From positions 1 to 64,000 of the forward strand of contig JQIX01000029.1 in assembly GCA_003934925.1 (NCBI GenBank): 64,000 nucleotides of DNA, in the 5' to 3' direction. Position 1 is the stretch's first letter; each line of letters opens with the position of its first letter. The notes below the pieces were generated by a model. It searched no databases. It worked only from the letters and a program-made list of their open reading frames with translations, and was not told the DNA's origin. Shown here one piece after another: positions 26,432 through 33,891 of the stretch. The stretch is from Epsilonproteobacteria bacterium (ex Lamellibrachia satsuma). Its GTDB lineage: Bacteria > Campylobacterota > Campylobacteria > Campylobacterales > Sulfurovaceae. Made by a program: the position numbers and the translations under genes.

Positions 26432-27412
26432 TTATTCCATCCCTATCTCAATTTCGCTAAAATCTTTAACGATATTTGTTATTGACTCACATTTAATACT
26501 ATTGAGTTTTTTGACAATGCCATCATCTTCATCAAATTGCGTTTTGTACTCATCCACTGCACTACTGAAATTTGATGTTGCATATTTATCTGCATTTGCA
26601 ATTCTTACTATGATTTTAGATGCATGTGAAATAAGTTGATAATGGAATAAATAATCTATAAGATATTGAAATTCTTCCTGACTTTCACCTTTTTTACTAT
26701 AAAAAACAATAATCCCAAAATCATTGCTCTCTGCATTTTCAGGATTGGTTTTAAACTGAATGATTTGCCATGTTGCAAATAACATTTCAATAGTAGCGGA
26801 TGATCTCCATGGATTTCTTGTAGGTTTTCGATCTAGTGTAGGATAATAGAATGTATAGTTTGATTTACTTGGTAATATATCATCTCCACGAAGTACCTTA
26901 ATATCATTAACAATAGTTATTAAGTACTGTATTCGTTTTGGAGAGAAAACAAATATCTTGTTACCCATAGATAATGGGATTTCTCGTTTAGTCGCTTCAT
27001 ATAGTGTTTGTTCAAAATCTTTATCAAAACTATTATCATGATTATATACAAATAAAGCACTTATAATATCTGTATTCATAGTCTTGGACTGGTAGTTTTT
27101 TTGCCACTCTGCACTAAGCTGTGTACATTCACTTGCCATTGCCAATGACTCTAAAGCTGTACGCACGCTTGTAGGCGTAATACTTCCTTTCGCATAGCTT
27201 TTTAAATCAAAATTAATATTTATGTATTTTTGTTCATAAGGATCTTCATATCTAAAAACAATATCACTAGGATGTGTAGTTTTTTTATGTTTCTCTTGCT
27301 TTACACATGTCCAGTTAGTATCCATTGGTCCTACATTTTCCCAAAAAAATTCTGAAAATATTTCCTTTGAAACTTTTTCAGCCATGATTGCTATATTACT
27401 TGTTTCTGCCAA
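26432..27412 (-). CDS. PD-(D/E)xK-like nuclease protein, first gene of an uncharacterised three-gene operon
   Basis: The N-terminal 90 residues fit a PD-(D/E)xK nuclease core: a leading helix with glutamates (Glu17/Glu21), HPSDIVF with Asp50, then INFDLKSYA with Asp69-Leu-Lys71 as the D-x-K motif. A helix with SVRTALESLAMA follows, as expected after the core. The rest of the 326 residues (IFVFSPKRIQYL, GIIVFYSKKGE) is not assigned. It is the first gene of a tight minus-strand operon with two unknown partners beside a restriction-modification system. A defence role against phage or plasmid DNA is a reasonable inference. It is not a match to any named system I can recall with confidence; the PD-(D/E)xK-containing GAPS4 pair is one comparison to make. 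Confidence 0.75.
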   Translation of the reverse strand: MAETSNIAIMAEKVSKEIFSEFFWENVGPMDTNWTCVKQEKHKKTTHPSDIVFRYEDPYEQKYININFDLKSYAKGSITPTSVRTALESLAMASECTQLSAEWQKNYQSKTMNTDIISALFVYNHDNSFDKDFEQTLYEATKREIPLSMGNKIFVFSPKRIQYLITIVNDIKVLRGDDILPSKSNYTFYYPTLDRKPTRNPWRSSATIEMLFATWQIIQFKTNPENAESNDFGIIVFYSKKGESQEEFQYLIDYLFHYQLISHASKIIVRIANADKYATSNFSSAVDEYKTQFDEDDGIVKKLNSIKCESITNIVKDFSEIEIGME

Positions 27413-27659
27413 ATTTATCCCCTTATAAATTTATAATATCATCGTTGAGTCACCCCAGGTGCGAATAAGTTTCAGGACGTTTAGATCCTTGTAAAACTTG
27501 TTTTACGAGGCTATAAACCCATCCTGCCTTTCTATTCAACTTCTAATTTATTCGATTGTTTTCGATTATATCGAAAAAGTTCTTTTTAACCTCTACTTTA
27601 CCTAAAATAGAAAACTATAGAAAAGTATTGTATACTACAGAAAACTTTTGGAGAGATGT

Positions 27660-28067
27660 ATGGCAAAAAGTAGAAAATATGAAGATCGTCTCCCAGTAGG
27701 TGAAGCGGTAAGAGAGTTTTATGCTGCACTTGATACGATCGAGGAGTATTACACCAAAAAAGGGTACCGAAAAATGACTATGCTGCATAAAGTTCTCAAA
27801 GAGAAATTTAACTGGAAAATGCCCTATGATACATTTAGGTACCACTTCAATAAAGAGTTTGGATCCAAAAGACAATCACCCTTAAAAGAGGATATGCGAA
27901 ATAAGCCCGTAGAGCAATTTTCTACCCAAGAGGAGCTCTCCATAGCCCCAACTTCTCCAGAGGCTAAAAAGCCCTCTTCTGGACCTATTATCTTGGATCC
28001 TGCAAACAATAGTAAAAAAGTGGTGTATCAAGGGAGTACCAAAAATATTAAGAGAGATGAAATTTAG
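27660..28067 (+). CDS. traK: TraK-like oriT-binding accessory protein
   Basis: A 135-residue basic protein. The first 75 residues (starting MAKSRKYEDRLPVGEAVREF, 20 residues) end in YDTFRYHFNKEFGS, which matches the pattern of IncP TraK proteins: a small helical domain with a basic tail. TraK wraps DNA around oriT in RP4. GGAGAG lies 6 bases before the ATG at 27660, so this start is chosen over an earlier TTG. The tail is proline- and serine-rich and includes one copy of the AAAAGAGGATAT motif in its DNA (27884-27895). An oriT-like repeat block directly follows. Confidence 0.65.
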   Translation: MAKSRKYEDRLPVGEAVREFYAALDTIEEYYTKKGYRKMTMLHKVLKEKFNWKMPYDTFRYHFNKEFGSKRQSPLKEDMRNKPVEQFSTQEELSIAPTSPEAKKPSSGPIILDPANNSKKVVYQGSTKNIKRDEI

Positions 28068-28078
28068 TGAATAACACT

Positions 28079-28173
28079 AAAAGAGGATATTGACTCTATA
28101 TCCTCTTTTAAGGGTTATATGTGGTAAAAAGTACGGCGATATGTGGAAAATTCCAAAAGAAAATACCACATAT
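28079..28173 (+). repeat. Candidate oriT block A: hairpin and ATATGTGG iterons after traK
   Basis: A perfect 12-bp hairpin (AAAAGAGGATAT at 28079-28090, its complement at 28098-28109, 7-nt loop) is followed by two direct ATATGTGG motifs at 28117 and 28139 (22-bp spacing) and one inverted CCACATAT at 28166-28173. The hairpin arm contains TATATCCTC, close to the nic region of IncP and T-DNA borders (TATATCCTG). Similar units appear before traJ at 35242. The hairpin could also end the traK transcript. Confidence 0.55.
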
Positions 28174-28181
28174 GCAATACG

Positions 28182-28301
28182 CTATTTTCTCTCTGTAGGT
28201 TTCCCATACAGATAAAGTACAGGTGCCGCGATAATCAGACCTACACACGCCCACCATGCAAGTCCAGACCCTCTTAACTGTTTGTAGTAATTTAAAATCA
28301 T
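28182..28301 (-). CDS. 39-residue single-pass membrane protein
   Basis: The short frame begins MILNYYKQLRGSGLAWW and has one membrane helix (about residues 14-32), ending GKPTERK. It starts 11 bases after the stop of the exported-protein gene on the same strand, with GGAG just ahead of the ATG, so the two are probably co-translated. No function is known. Its position beside transfer genes suggests an envelope role in mobilisation or exclusion. Confidence 0.55.
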   Translation of the reverse strand: MILNYYKQLRGSGLAWWACVGLIIAAPVLYLYGKPTERK

Positions 28302-28312
28302 TGTAATTTCTC

Positions 28313-29107
28313 CTATTTCATAGGCTGACTAAGCCCAAATACGCCAAAGTTTCTAGCTGCTGCCATTGCGGTACGGCATTTGAAGCTTTGAGTAAGTGCA
28401 TTGGCATCATTCCACTTCATTTTTTTCTGGTATGCTGCCACTTTTGCCGAACACTCGTTAAAGACTTTTTTAAGAGCCTCTTTATCTCCAGAGAGTCTTT
28501 TGATAGTATCCTGCTCATCTTTGGCAGTTGCTCCCATTGCCAAGTCACACTCTGCACTTTGGAAGCCTTTCTCTTTACAAGTCTTTTCCCTATACGCTAT
28601 AAGATCATCGCCCTGGTGTTGAGAGATGAGATCCGCCATTGCCTGATCTTTTCTTTTAAGTCTTAGTTCCTGGTATGCTTTACATTTGGCAGAAACTCTA
28701 CCGATAGCCAAACCACATGAGTTTTTGATTTTGTAAAATTCTGCATAAGGCATTTTTGTTTGGAGTGCCAGCTGCTCCTTGTAGTCTATTTTGTACTGGG
28801 CATCCGCTTTGGCTTGTTTTTCGGCTCTTTCTTTCTGATCTGCTTCGTATTTAGCTTTACGGACAGCCTGACGATGCTCAAAGTAAGATTTTTTAGCTGC
28901 TTTACACTCTGCATCTTTATCGTACTTCTCTGCTAGTGCCATGTCACCTTTTCCAAGGGCTACAGCTACAGCCTTATCACAAAGTTTAAATTTTGATTGT
29001 GCCTCTTCTGGGTGTTTATCATAGTAGGCTTTATCATGGTCGAAAAAACCTGCATTGGCAGAGATTGCCATAACGGTTAATCCAAATAGTATAGATTTTA
29101 ATTTCAT
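28313..29107 (-). CDS. Exported charged helical protein of unknown function
   Basis: The signal peptide is clear (MKLKSILFGLTVMAISANA, cleavage after residue 19). The mature 245 residues are rich in lysine, alanine, glutamate and cysteine, with repeated phrases of the type (K/E)CxxAxxxG, for example KLCDKAVAVALGKGDMALAEK and AECDLAMGATAK. Eight or so cysteines could form disulfides in the periplasm. I do not recognise a family. It is followed by a 39-residue membrane protein. It is transcribed away from the traK block. Confidence 0.75.
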   Translation of the reverse strand: MKLKSILFGLTVMAISANAGFFDHDKAYYDKHPEEAQSKFKLCDKAVAVALGKGDMALAEKYDKDAECKAAKKSYFEHRQAVRKAKYEADQKERAEKQAKADAQYKIDYKEQLALQTKMPYAEFYKIKNSCGLAIGRVSAKCKAYQELRLKRKDQAMADLISQHQGDDLIAYREKTCKEKGFQSAECDLAMGATAKDEQDTIKRLSGDKEALKKVFNECSAKVAAYQKKMKWNDANALTQSFKCRTAMAAARNFGVFGLSQPMK

Positions 29108-29174
29108 TCTTCTTCCTCGTTGTAAAATAAGTTAGGATTATATCCTAAGAGTTATGAAAAGTTAGGAAAACTTC

Positions 29175-30005
29175 CTAAGCAGCCTCTATAGCCTGTAAAA
29201 TTTTATCAAACTCTTTTTGGACCAATTTAAAATCTTTTTTCAACAATTGATCCAACGATATATCATCGTATGATAAATTCAGTATTGGAGCAGATTCTAA
29301 CCCATCCTTTGAATTTCCTTTCTGAACTGACATATAAAGTGTCTCTATAATATCTATAAATAATTCTCTTTTTTCTTTAGAGTTTTTATCTGTATGTGCA
29401 TGATATAGTCTAAATAACATTGTATGTAAGTATGCTTCAACTTTTTGATCCAAGTCTAGGTGATCCATATCAATTTGTATCATTGGATTAAACTCTTGCA
29501 TGAGATTAGAGTATAGAAATTGGTTGGTGTAGCAGTCAAACTGCCCTAGCCTTTCAAGACCTACTTCAAATTTGGGAATGATCTCATTCTCTGGAGGAGT
29601 ATACGTAAAATTATTCTTTGTAGAATAAAGCAAACTCGATCTTTGAATATCAAAAGGTTCAAATATTGCTTGATCTTCAACCTTGTTTTTTGCAAAGATA
29701 AGGGCATTGAAATAAAAATCCATAAAATCTTTATTGATTGTGTCCCCTAGACTTCCTAAAGGGCTTATAAAAATTGATAAGTACTTATCTCTCGCATAAA
29801 TATTAATAGCTTTCTGTTCTGAAAGAACTTGAAATCTTGCAGGGATTATCTTATCTTCAACCCATTCTTTTAGCTCAGAAAGTGTAAAGACATTATCTAT
29901 TAAACCTAAAACTGGTCGTTCTTCTTCATTTTCCCTCCATCTATAAAGTGTAGATGGATTAAATCCAAATAATTTAGAATAAATATCATTTTTAGAAATC
30001 TTCAC
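29175..30005 (-). CDS. Probable DNA-binding regulator of the element
   Basis: The N-terminal 60 residues read as a helix-turn-helix of the phage CI/MerR-type kind: NDIYSKLFGFNPSTLYRWRE, with Ser-Thr-Leu-Tyr-Arg-Trp as recognition helix, then a turn and VFTLSELKEWVEDK. The remaining 215 residues (ISPLGSLGDTINKDFMDFYF) are unknown. The gene diverges from the excisionase-replication-transfer operon. The gap between them holds several TGCATTAT-type repeats and palindromes, so autoregulation and control of the divergent operon are likely. Length is 276 residues. Confidence 0.65.
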   Translation of the reverse strand: MKISKNDIYSKLFGFNPSTLYRWRENEEERPVLGLIDNVFTLSELKEWVEDKIIPARFQVLSEQKAINIYARDKYLSIFISPLGSLGDTINKDFMDFYFNALIFAKNKVEDQAIFEPFDIQRSSLLYSTKNNFTYTPPENEIIPKFEVGLERLGQFDCYTNQFLYSNLMQEFNPMIQIDMDHLDLDQKVEAYLHTMLFRLYHAHTDKNSKEKRELFIDIIETLYMSVQKGNSKDGLESAPILNLSYDDISLDQLLKKDFKLVQKEFDKILQAIEAA

Positions 30006-30017
30006 AAGAGCCTCTTT

Positions 30018-30152
30018 TTATGCAATATGCAATTTATAAATAAAATTATATCTATTTTTTTAACATAATGCAATTTTTATCTTGACTTTTAATTTCTATT
30101 GCATTATAATAACTTCGTGATAGAAAATATAACTTATACTTGCATTATGCAA
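30018..30152. promoter_or_regulatory. Divergent control region with TTGCATTATGCAA operators
   Basis: The gap between two divergent genes carries at least four related sites: ATGCAATATGCAAT near 30020, ATAATGCAAT at 30065-30074, ATTGCATTAT at 30099-30108 (the exact inverse of the previous one), and a perfect palindrome TTGCATTATGCAA at 30140-30152. The last site sits just ahead of the rightward start. The sites fit a dimeric repressor, most simply the HTH protein encoded to the left. Confidence 0.6.
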
Positions 30153-30167
30153 TAAAAGGATTAAAAA

Positions 30168-30368
30168 ATGTCAAATTGGATAACACCAAAAGAAGTTGAA
30201 AAGGGAATAATGGATATTCCACCAATACCAATCAATACTCAAAATATAGCTAGATCCAAGAGGCAACTAGAATATTTAAAAATAGGTAATAGGGTTTATT
30301 ACAAATATGAAGATCTGAAAAAGTTTCTTGAAGCCAATATCAGAAAAGCTCAACCAAAGGCTGAATAA
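30168..30368 (+). CDS. Excisionase-like helix-turn-helix protein
   Basis: A 66-residue winged-helix/HTH_17-type protein. It starts MSNWITPKEVEKG and ends with the wing YLKIGNRVYYKYEDLKKFLE, the pattern used by excisionases and small element-encoded regulators. It is a clear paralogue of the protein at 37345. It is the first gene of the rightward operon, and its stop shares one base with the next start (TAATG). It could be a recombination directionality factor or a replication/control protein. Confidence 0.65.
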   Translation: MSNWITPKEVEKGIMDIPPIPINTQNIARSKRQLEYLKIGNRVYYKYEDLKKFLEANIRKAQPKAE

Positions 30369-31210
30369 TGGCACAAATTAAACATTTTCCACACAGCCTT
30401 AATGCACGTAACGACAGAAAAATAAAAAAAGGAAGATTACAACTAGGTATAGAATTTGTTGGAATCTACTGGATGACATTAGAGGTATTGGCAGGAGAAA
30501 AAGATTTTAAATATCCACTAGACGATATTGATATATTAGCAGACGATTTTGGAACATCGATCCAAAAAGTTAAACTAGTTATTTATGAATATGATCTTTT
30601 TAATATTGATCCAGAAGGGCGATTTTTCTCGCCTGCACAAATTAAAGCCTTAAAACCTTATCTTGACAAAGTTGAACATTATCGTCTTATGGGCAAGAAA
30701 AGTGGTTTAGCTCGAAAAAAGAAAATGCAAGAGCAGATCTTAGAGCTTGAAAAGTTTAGTCAAAATGACTCAAGTGAACTAGGTTCCAACACAGGTTCAA
30801 CATACGCTGAACAATTAACTAATACTACTAATAAACTAATTAATAAACCTAATAAACATACACACACAATAGATCAGTGGTTAGAGGAATATTGTTTAGG
30901 ACAATCTCCTGCTTATAGAGCTCACATGATGAGACAAATTAATGAGCAGGATCCTATTGCTATTAAGACTTACAACGACTGGTATCAAAAACAAATCGAA
31001 AAAGATCTCAAAGAAGAGGAACTCGGGAAAATAGATGCCTTTGACTACAACTTACTTGTAGGGCTATCCCTTGGAGATAAAACTATAAAACGAATTGTAG
31101 ATGCAGGAAGCACTATCCATTTATTCTTTGAGGATGGTACAGATGATTACAGCCAATCAAAAAAATCCTTATATGACTGGTACCAATTAAAACTGGAGGA
31201 AACAGCATGA
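30368..31210 (+). CDS. Replication-organizer-like protein (Lin1244/Lin1753-type N-terminus)
   Basis: Residues 5-110 match the layout of the Lin1244/Lin1753 (DUF4373) domain of phage and plasmid replisome organizers: FPHSLNARNDRKIKKGRLQLG, shortened to FPHSLNARNDRKIKK, then EFVGIYWMTLEVL and a basic segment GKKSGLARKKKM. The C-terminal 150 residues are acidic and unknown. The protein could start replication of the excised circle or serve in a plasmid-like state. Length is 280 residues. Its stop overlaps the next start (ATGA). Confidence 0.6.
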   Translation: MAQIKHFPHSLNARNDRKIKKGRLQLGIEFVGIYWMTLEVLAGEKDFKYPLDDIDILADDFGTSIQKVKLVIYEYDLFNIDPEGRFFSPAQIKALKPYLDKVEHYRLMGKKSGLARKKKMQEQILELEKFSQNDSSELGSNTGSTYAEQLTNTTNKLINKPNKHTHTIDQWLEEYCLGQSPAYRAHMMRQINEQDPIAIKTYNDWYQKQIEKDLKEEELGKIDAFDYNLLVGLSLGDKTIKRIVDAGSTIHLFFEDGTDDYSQSKKSLYDWYQLKLEETA

Positions 31211-31479
31211 CAACACTACAAGCATTCCTAGTGGACTACTGCCATGAAAATTTGTTGGTAGCAGAATATTGGCTAAATGTTGACCAAAATACTCTATCAA
31301 ACCTACTTGGAGAAGATAACGACTCAACAATAGATGAAAATCTTCTAAAAAGAGTTAAAGAGCTTATGGATGAAGAGATACCAAGCAATGAGGTGGCAGC
31401 ACTTGAAATGGCTTTTGAGGATCTACAGATCCGCATGGGGCGTTTTCAAAGTGCTGCTTATGAATTAATCAATAACTAA
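31207..31479 (+). CDS. Unknown 90-residue protein in the transfer operon
   Basis: A small acidic protein, probably helical throughout (KRVKELMDEEIPSNEVAALEMA). It has no signal peptide or membrane segment. It overlaps the replication-like gene by four bases and ends 12 bases before the TraL-like ATPase. I do not recognise a family. Confidence 0.7.
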   Translation: MTTLQAFLVDYCHENLLVAEYWLNVDQNTLSNLLGEDNDSTIDENLLKRVKELMDEEIPSNEVAALEMAFEDLQIRMGRFQSAAYELINN

Positions 31480-31491
31480 AAGGAAAAATGA

Positions 31492-32274
31492 ATGTCAAAA
31501 GAAAAAATAACTACCGAAAAACCAAGAGTTCATTGGGTTATGCAAGGGAAAGGCGGTGTGGGGAAAAGCAGAGTAGCAGCAACTCTTTTGGAGTTTCTAA
31601 CAGAAAGAAATAGTGGCAATGCTTTAGGATTGGATACAGATCCAAATAACAGATCACTTTCTGATATAAAAAATTTGGATGTAGTATTCCTCAATATCAT
31701 GCCTGACTCTGATACGGTGGATATAGCAAAGTTTGATGATTTGCTTATGTTTATGATGCAAAACGAAAGAGCAAAAGGTAAAGATCTTGTGATAGATGTT
31801 GGTGCAACCACCTATCAGCCACTCTATAGTTACCTTATCAAGAATGATGTATTTAACCTACTCTCTGACTTTGAGCATTTTGTACATATCCCAATAGCTA
31901 TTGGTGCAGAGGCAGAGGCGGATTGTCTTTTGCAACTTGACAGTATGCTCAATGCTTTTGGAGATACCCCTACTTATGCAGTTTGGGAAAATCAATTTTT
32001 CACTACTAAAGCAGATCATGACATAGAAACACTTGAAGCCTACCAGAAAAACAAAGAGAAGATCTTCGCTGTTATCAAGATGACAAAGAGAGATATTTTA
32101 TTCGAAAGTGCCTTGGAGAAAATGACTAAAAATAAGCAGATATTTGCAGACGTAAATATGGATCCTGAATACAACATTTTAGAAAAATCAAGACTCCAAA
32201 AAATCAAGCAGGACTACTGGAATATGCTCGACATTGTTATTCCCACTCAATCTAGCAAAAAGGAAGCTAAATGA
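31492..32274 (+). CDS. traL: TraL-like ParA/MinD-type ATPase
   Basis: A deviant Walker A motif MQGKGGVGKSRVAATL lies at about residues 17-32 and LGLDTDPNN follows, both as in IncP TraL and other ParA-like ATPases. DLVIDVGATTY provides a Walker B-like segment. TraL is encoded with TraK and TraM in RP4; its role in transfer is accessory. Length is 260 residues. The TraM-like gene overlaps the end by four bases. Partitioning of the circular form is an alternative role, but no ParB is seen. Confidence 0.75.
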   Translation: MSKEKITTEKPRVHWVMQGKGGVGKSRVAATLLEFLTERNSGNALGLDTDPNNRSLSDIKNLDVVFLNIMPDSDTVDIAKFDDLLMFMMQNERAKGKDLVIDVGATTYQPLYSYLIKNDVFNLLSDFEHFVHIPIAIGAEAEADCLLQLDSMLNAFGDTPTYAVWENQFFTTKADHDIETLEAYQKNKEKIFAVIKMTKRDILFESALEKMTKNKQIFADVNMDPEYNILEKSRLQKIKQDYWNMLDIVIPTQSSKKEAK

Positions 32275-32672
32275 CAGAAGAACAAAAACAAGAGCTGCTT
32301 GATGCAATCCGTAAACAAAATATACAGATAGGTAAAACGGATCCACTTTTTGCCGTGATTACTGCTTTAGAGTTTGTTACCCAAAGATACTTAAAGGAAG
32401 TGGATATTTTGATGCTTAAACAATCAGCCAATTATGAGACGACTACCGTCCGCTATTTGGATAAAGCAAAAGAATTGGCAGAAGTCAAGATCTCCAAAGC
32501 GGTGGAAGATGTCTATATCAAAATGGACGAGTATAAAACAACTGCCATAGAGGAGATGAAAAAAGAGAAACCAACTCCACAAGTACCAAGCATATATTGG
32601 TACCTCCTATCTGTTAGCGTTGTATCGGCTTTAGGTTTTGGGTATTTATTTTCAATGCTCATTTTTACATAA
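32271..32672 (+). CDS. TraM-like protein with C-terminal membrane anchor
   Basis: A 133-residue protein with a long coiled-coil-prone middle (about residues 40-105, DKAKELAEVKISKAVEDVY) and one C-terminal membrane helix (YWYLLSVSVVSALGFGYLF). It lies directly after the TraL-like ATPase, the position and shape of TraM in IncP systems. Sequence identity is not obvious to me, so the name rests on context. It ends 19 bases before trbJ. Confidence 0.5.
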   Translation: MTEEQKQELLDAIRKQNIQIGKTDPLFAVITALEFVTQRYLKEVDILMLKQSANYETTTVRYLDKAKELAEVKISKAVEDVYIKMDEYKTTAIEEMKKEKPTPQVPSIYWYLLSVSVVSALGFGYLFSMLIFT

Positions 32673-32691
32673 AAACTCATAAAGGAAAAAC

Positions 32692-33483
32692 ATGAAAAAA
32701 ATTACAATCTCAACGATTTTGGTAGCGGCAATTATGACAACTTCACTTAATGCAGGATCCGTTGGTGGATTTGGTGGAAGTTTAGAAACCACACAGTGGG
32801 CTAGATTTGGTGCGGAAACAGTAGATAGAGCCAATGCTTACACAGAGCAGCTTAAACAATATGCAACACAGCTACAGCAATATGAACAGCAAATTATGCA
32901 ATATCAAAATCAATTTGATAGCTATAAAGCAATGCTACAGAACATAGGACAGTTACCACAGCAGCAATGGGATCAATTCTCCCAATCTGTAATGGGATTG
33001 AAACAATCCCTTGATTTTGGTCAATCTCTTAACTTCACGGCTTCATCATACGATCAGGACTTTAGTAAACTGTTTAAAGGTTACGATCAATACCTGGCAT
33101 CTGCAAAAAATGGATCTCTTAATTTTGGAGATACATATAAGCAATTAAACAAAAGTACAAGGGACACCGTAAACGGTGCATTGAAAAGCCTTGGACTCCA
33201 AGCATCAGATATGGAAAACGATGAGAGTACCATGAGGCAACTCCAGACATTATCATCATCTGCCACAGGACAAAAAGCAGCTATCCAAGCGGCTAGTGAA
33301 ATTGCTCTTCACCAAACACACACTCTAAAAAAGCTACAGCAGACAATCATGACACAGGCAAATATGCAAGGGGAGTTCATGGCTAAACAGAATGAAGAAA
33401 AAGCACTAAAACAAGCAGCAACAGAAGCGTATCTATCTGATTACGAAGAGCCAAGCAACGCAGATGATAGACCAATGCCATAA
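32692..33483 (+). CDS. trbJ: TrbJ-like protein (VirB5-type)
   Basis: A secreted 263-residue protein. The signal peptide ends at SLNA (residue 21). GSVGGFGGSLETTQWARFGAET (here GGFGGSLETTQ) is a typical TrbJ opening, followed by a glutamine-rich coiled coil (LKQYATQLQQYEQQIMQYQNQF, about 48-70, shortened to QLQQYEQQIMQYQNQF) and a helical rest. In complete conjugation systems TrbJ is a minor pilus or entry-exclusion-related component. It ends in DDRPMP, the same six residues that end the next protein. Confidence 0.85.
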   Translation: MKKITISTILVAAIMTTSLNAGSVGGFGGSLETTQWARFGAETVDRANAYTEQLKQYATQLQQYEQQIMQYQNQFDSYKAMLQNIGQLPQQQWDQFSQSVMGLKQSLDFGQSLNFTASSYDQDFSKLFKGYDQYLASAKNGSLNFGDTYKQLNKSTRDTVNGALKSLGLQASDMENDESTMRQLQTLSSSATGQKAAIQAASEIALHQTHTLKKLQQTIMTQANMQGEFMAKQNEEKALKQAATEAYLSDYEEPSNADDRPMP

Positions 33484-33656
33484 GGAGACAGAACAATGAA
33501 AAAAACTATTCAAATCATTTTAGCAGCAGCTATTACATTGAGTTTGCAAGCGTGTAGTGACAAAAAGAATGACTATGACTTCAATGTGGACACAACCGAT
33601 CCTCAATCACCCTATTACATCAACCACGATGATGATAGACCAATGCCATAAGGAGA
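33463..33656 (+). repeat. Exact 26-bp direct repeat at the 3' ends of trbJ and the trbK-like gene
   Basis: The 26 bases at 33463-33488 are repeated without change at 33631-33656. Each copy encodes the C-terminal DDRPMP, the TAA stop and the ribosome-binding site of the following gene. This gives both neighbours the same tail and the same translation signal. Confidence 0.9.
33496..33651 (+). CDS. TrbK-like 51-residue lipoprotein
   Basis: The signal peptide ends in a lipobox (SLQAC, cysteine about residue 17). The mature part is short and acidic (DKKNDYDFNVDTTDPQS) and ends in DDRPMP. In IncP plasmids TrbK is a small lipoprotein encoded right after TrbJ that gives entry exclusion. Position, size and lipobox match. 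The frame is too short for many gene callers. GGAG precedes the ATG at 33496. Confidence 0.7.
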   Translation: MKKTIQIILAAAITLSLQACSDKKNDYDFNVDTTDPQSPYYINHDDDRPMP

Positions 33657-33663
33657 ATGCGTA

Positions 33664-33891
33664 ATGTCTACAAAAGATCAAGCAAAAACGATTAAGAACT
33701 ATATTGAAGTATTCTTTGCAGCTATTCTGATTGTCTCTTCTCTATCATTCCTGGTGTGGAATCAAGGTAATCACTTTAGCAATACTGGAGCCATTGCATT
33801 TTTCATCGCAGGGATACTCATCATTATCAAGATCAAGGCAAACTGGGAATATAAACAGCGTAAACACCAAAAGCAGGAGCCAGAAGAATGA
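33664..33891 (+). CDS. Small two-helix membrane protein
   Basis: A 75-residue protein with two hydrophobic segments (about residues 15-30 and 36-55) separated by a short loop NQGNHFS and followed by a basic-acidic tail (KQRKHQKQEPEE). It lies between the TrbK-like and TrbL-like genes and overlaps the latter by four bases. It may be an element-specific part of the membrane complex. No family recognised. Confidence 0.75.
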   Translation: MSTKDQAKTIKNYIEVFFAAILIVSSLSFLVWNQGNHFSNTGAIAFFIAGILIIIKIKANWEYKQRKHQKQEPEE

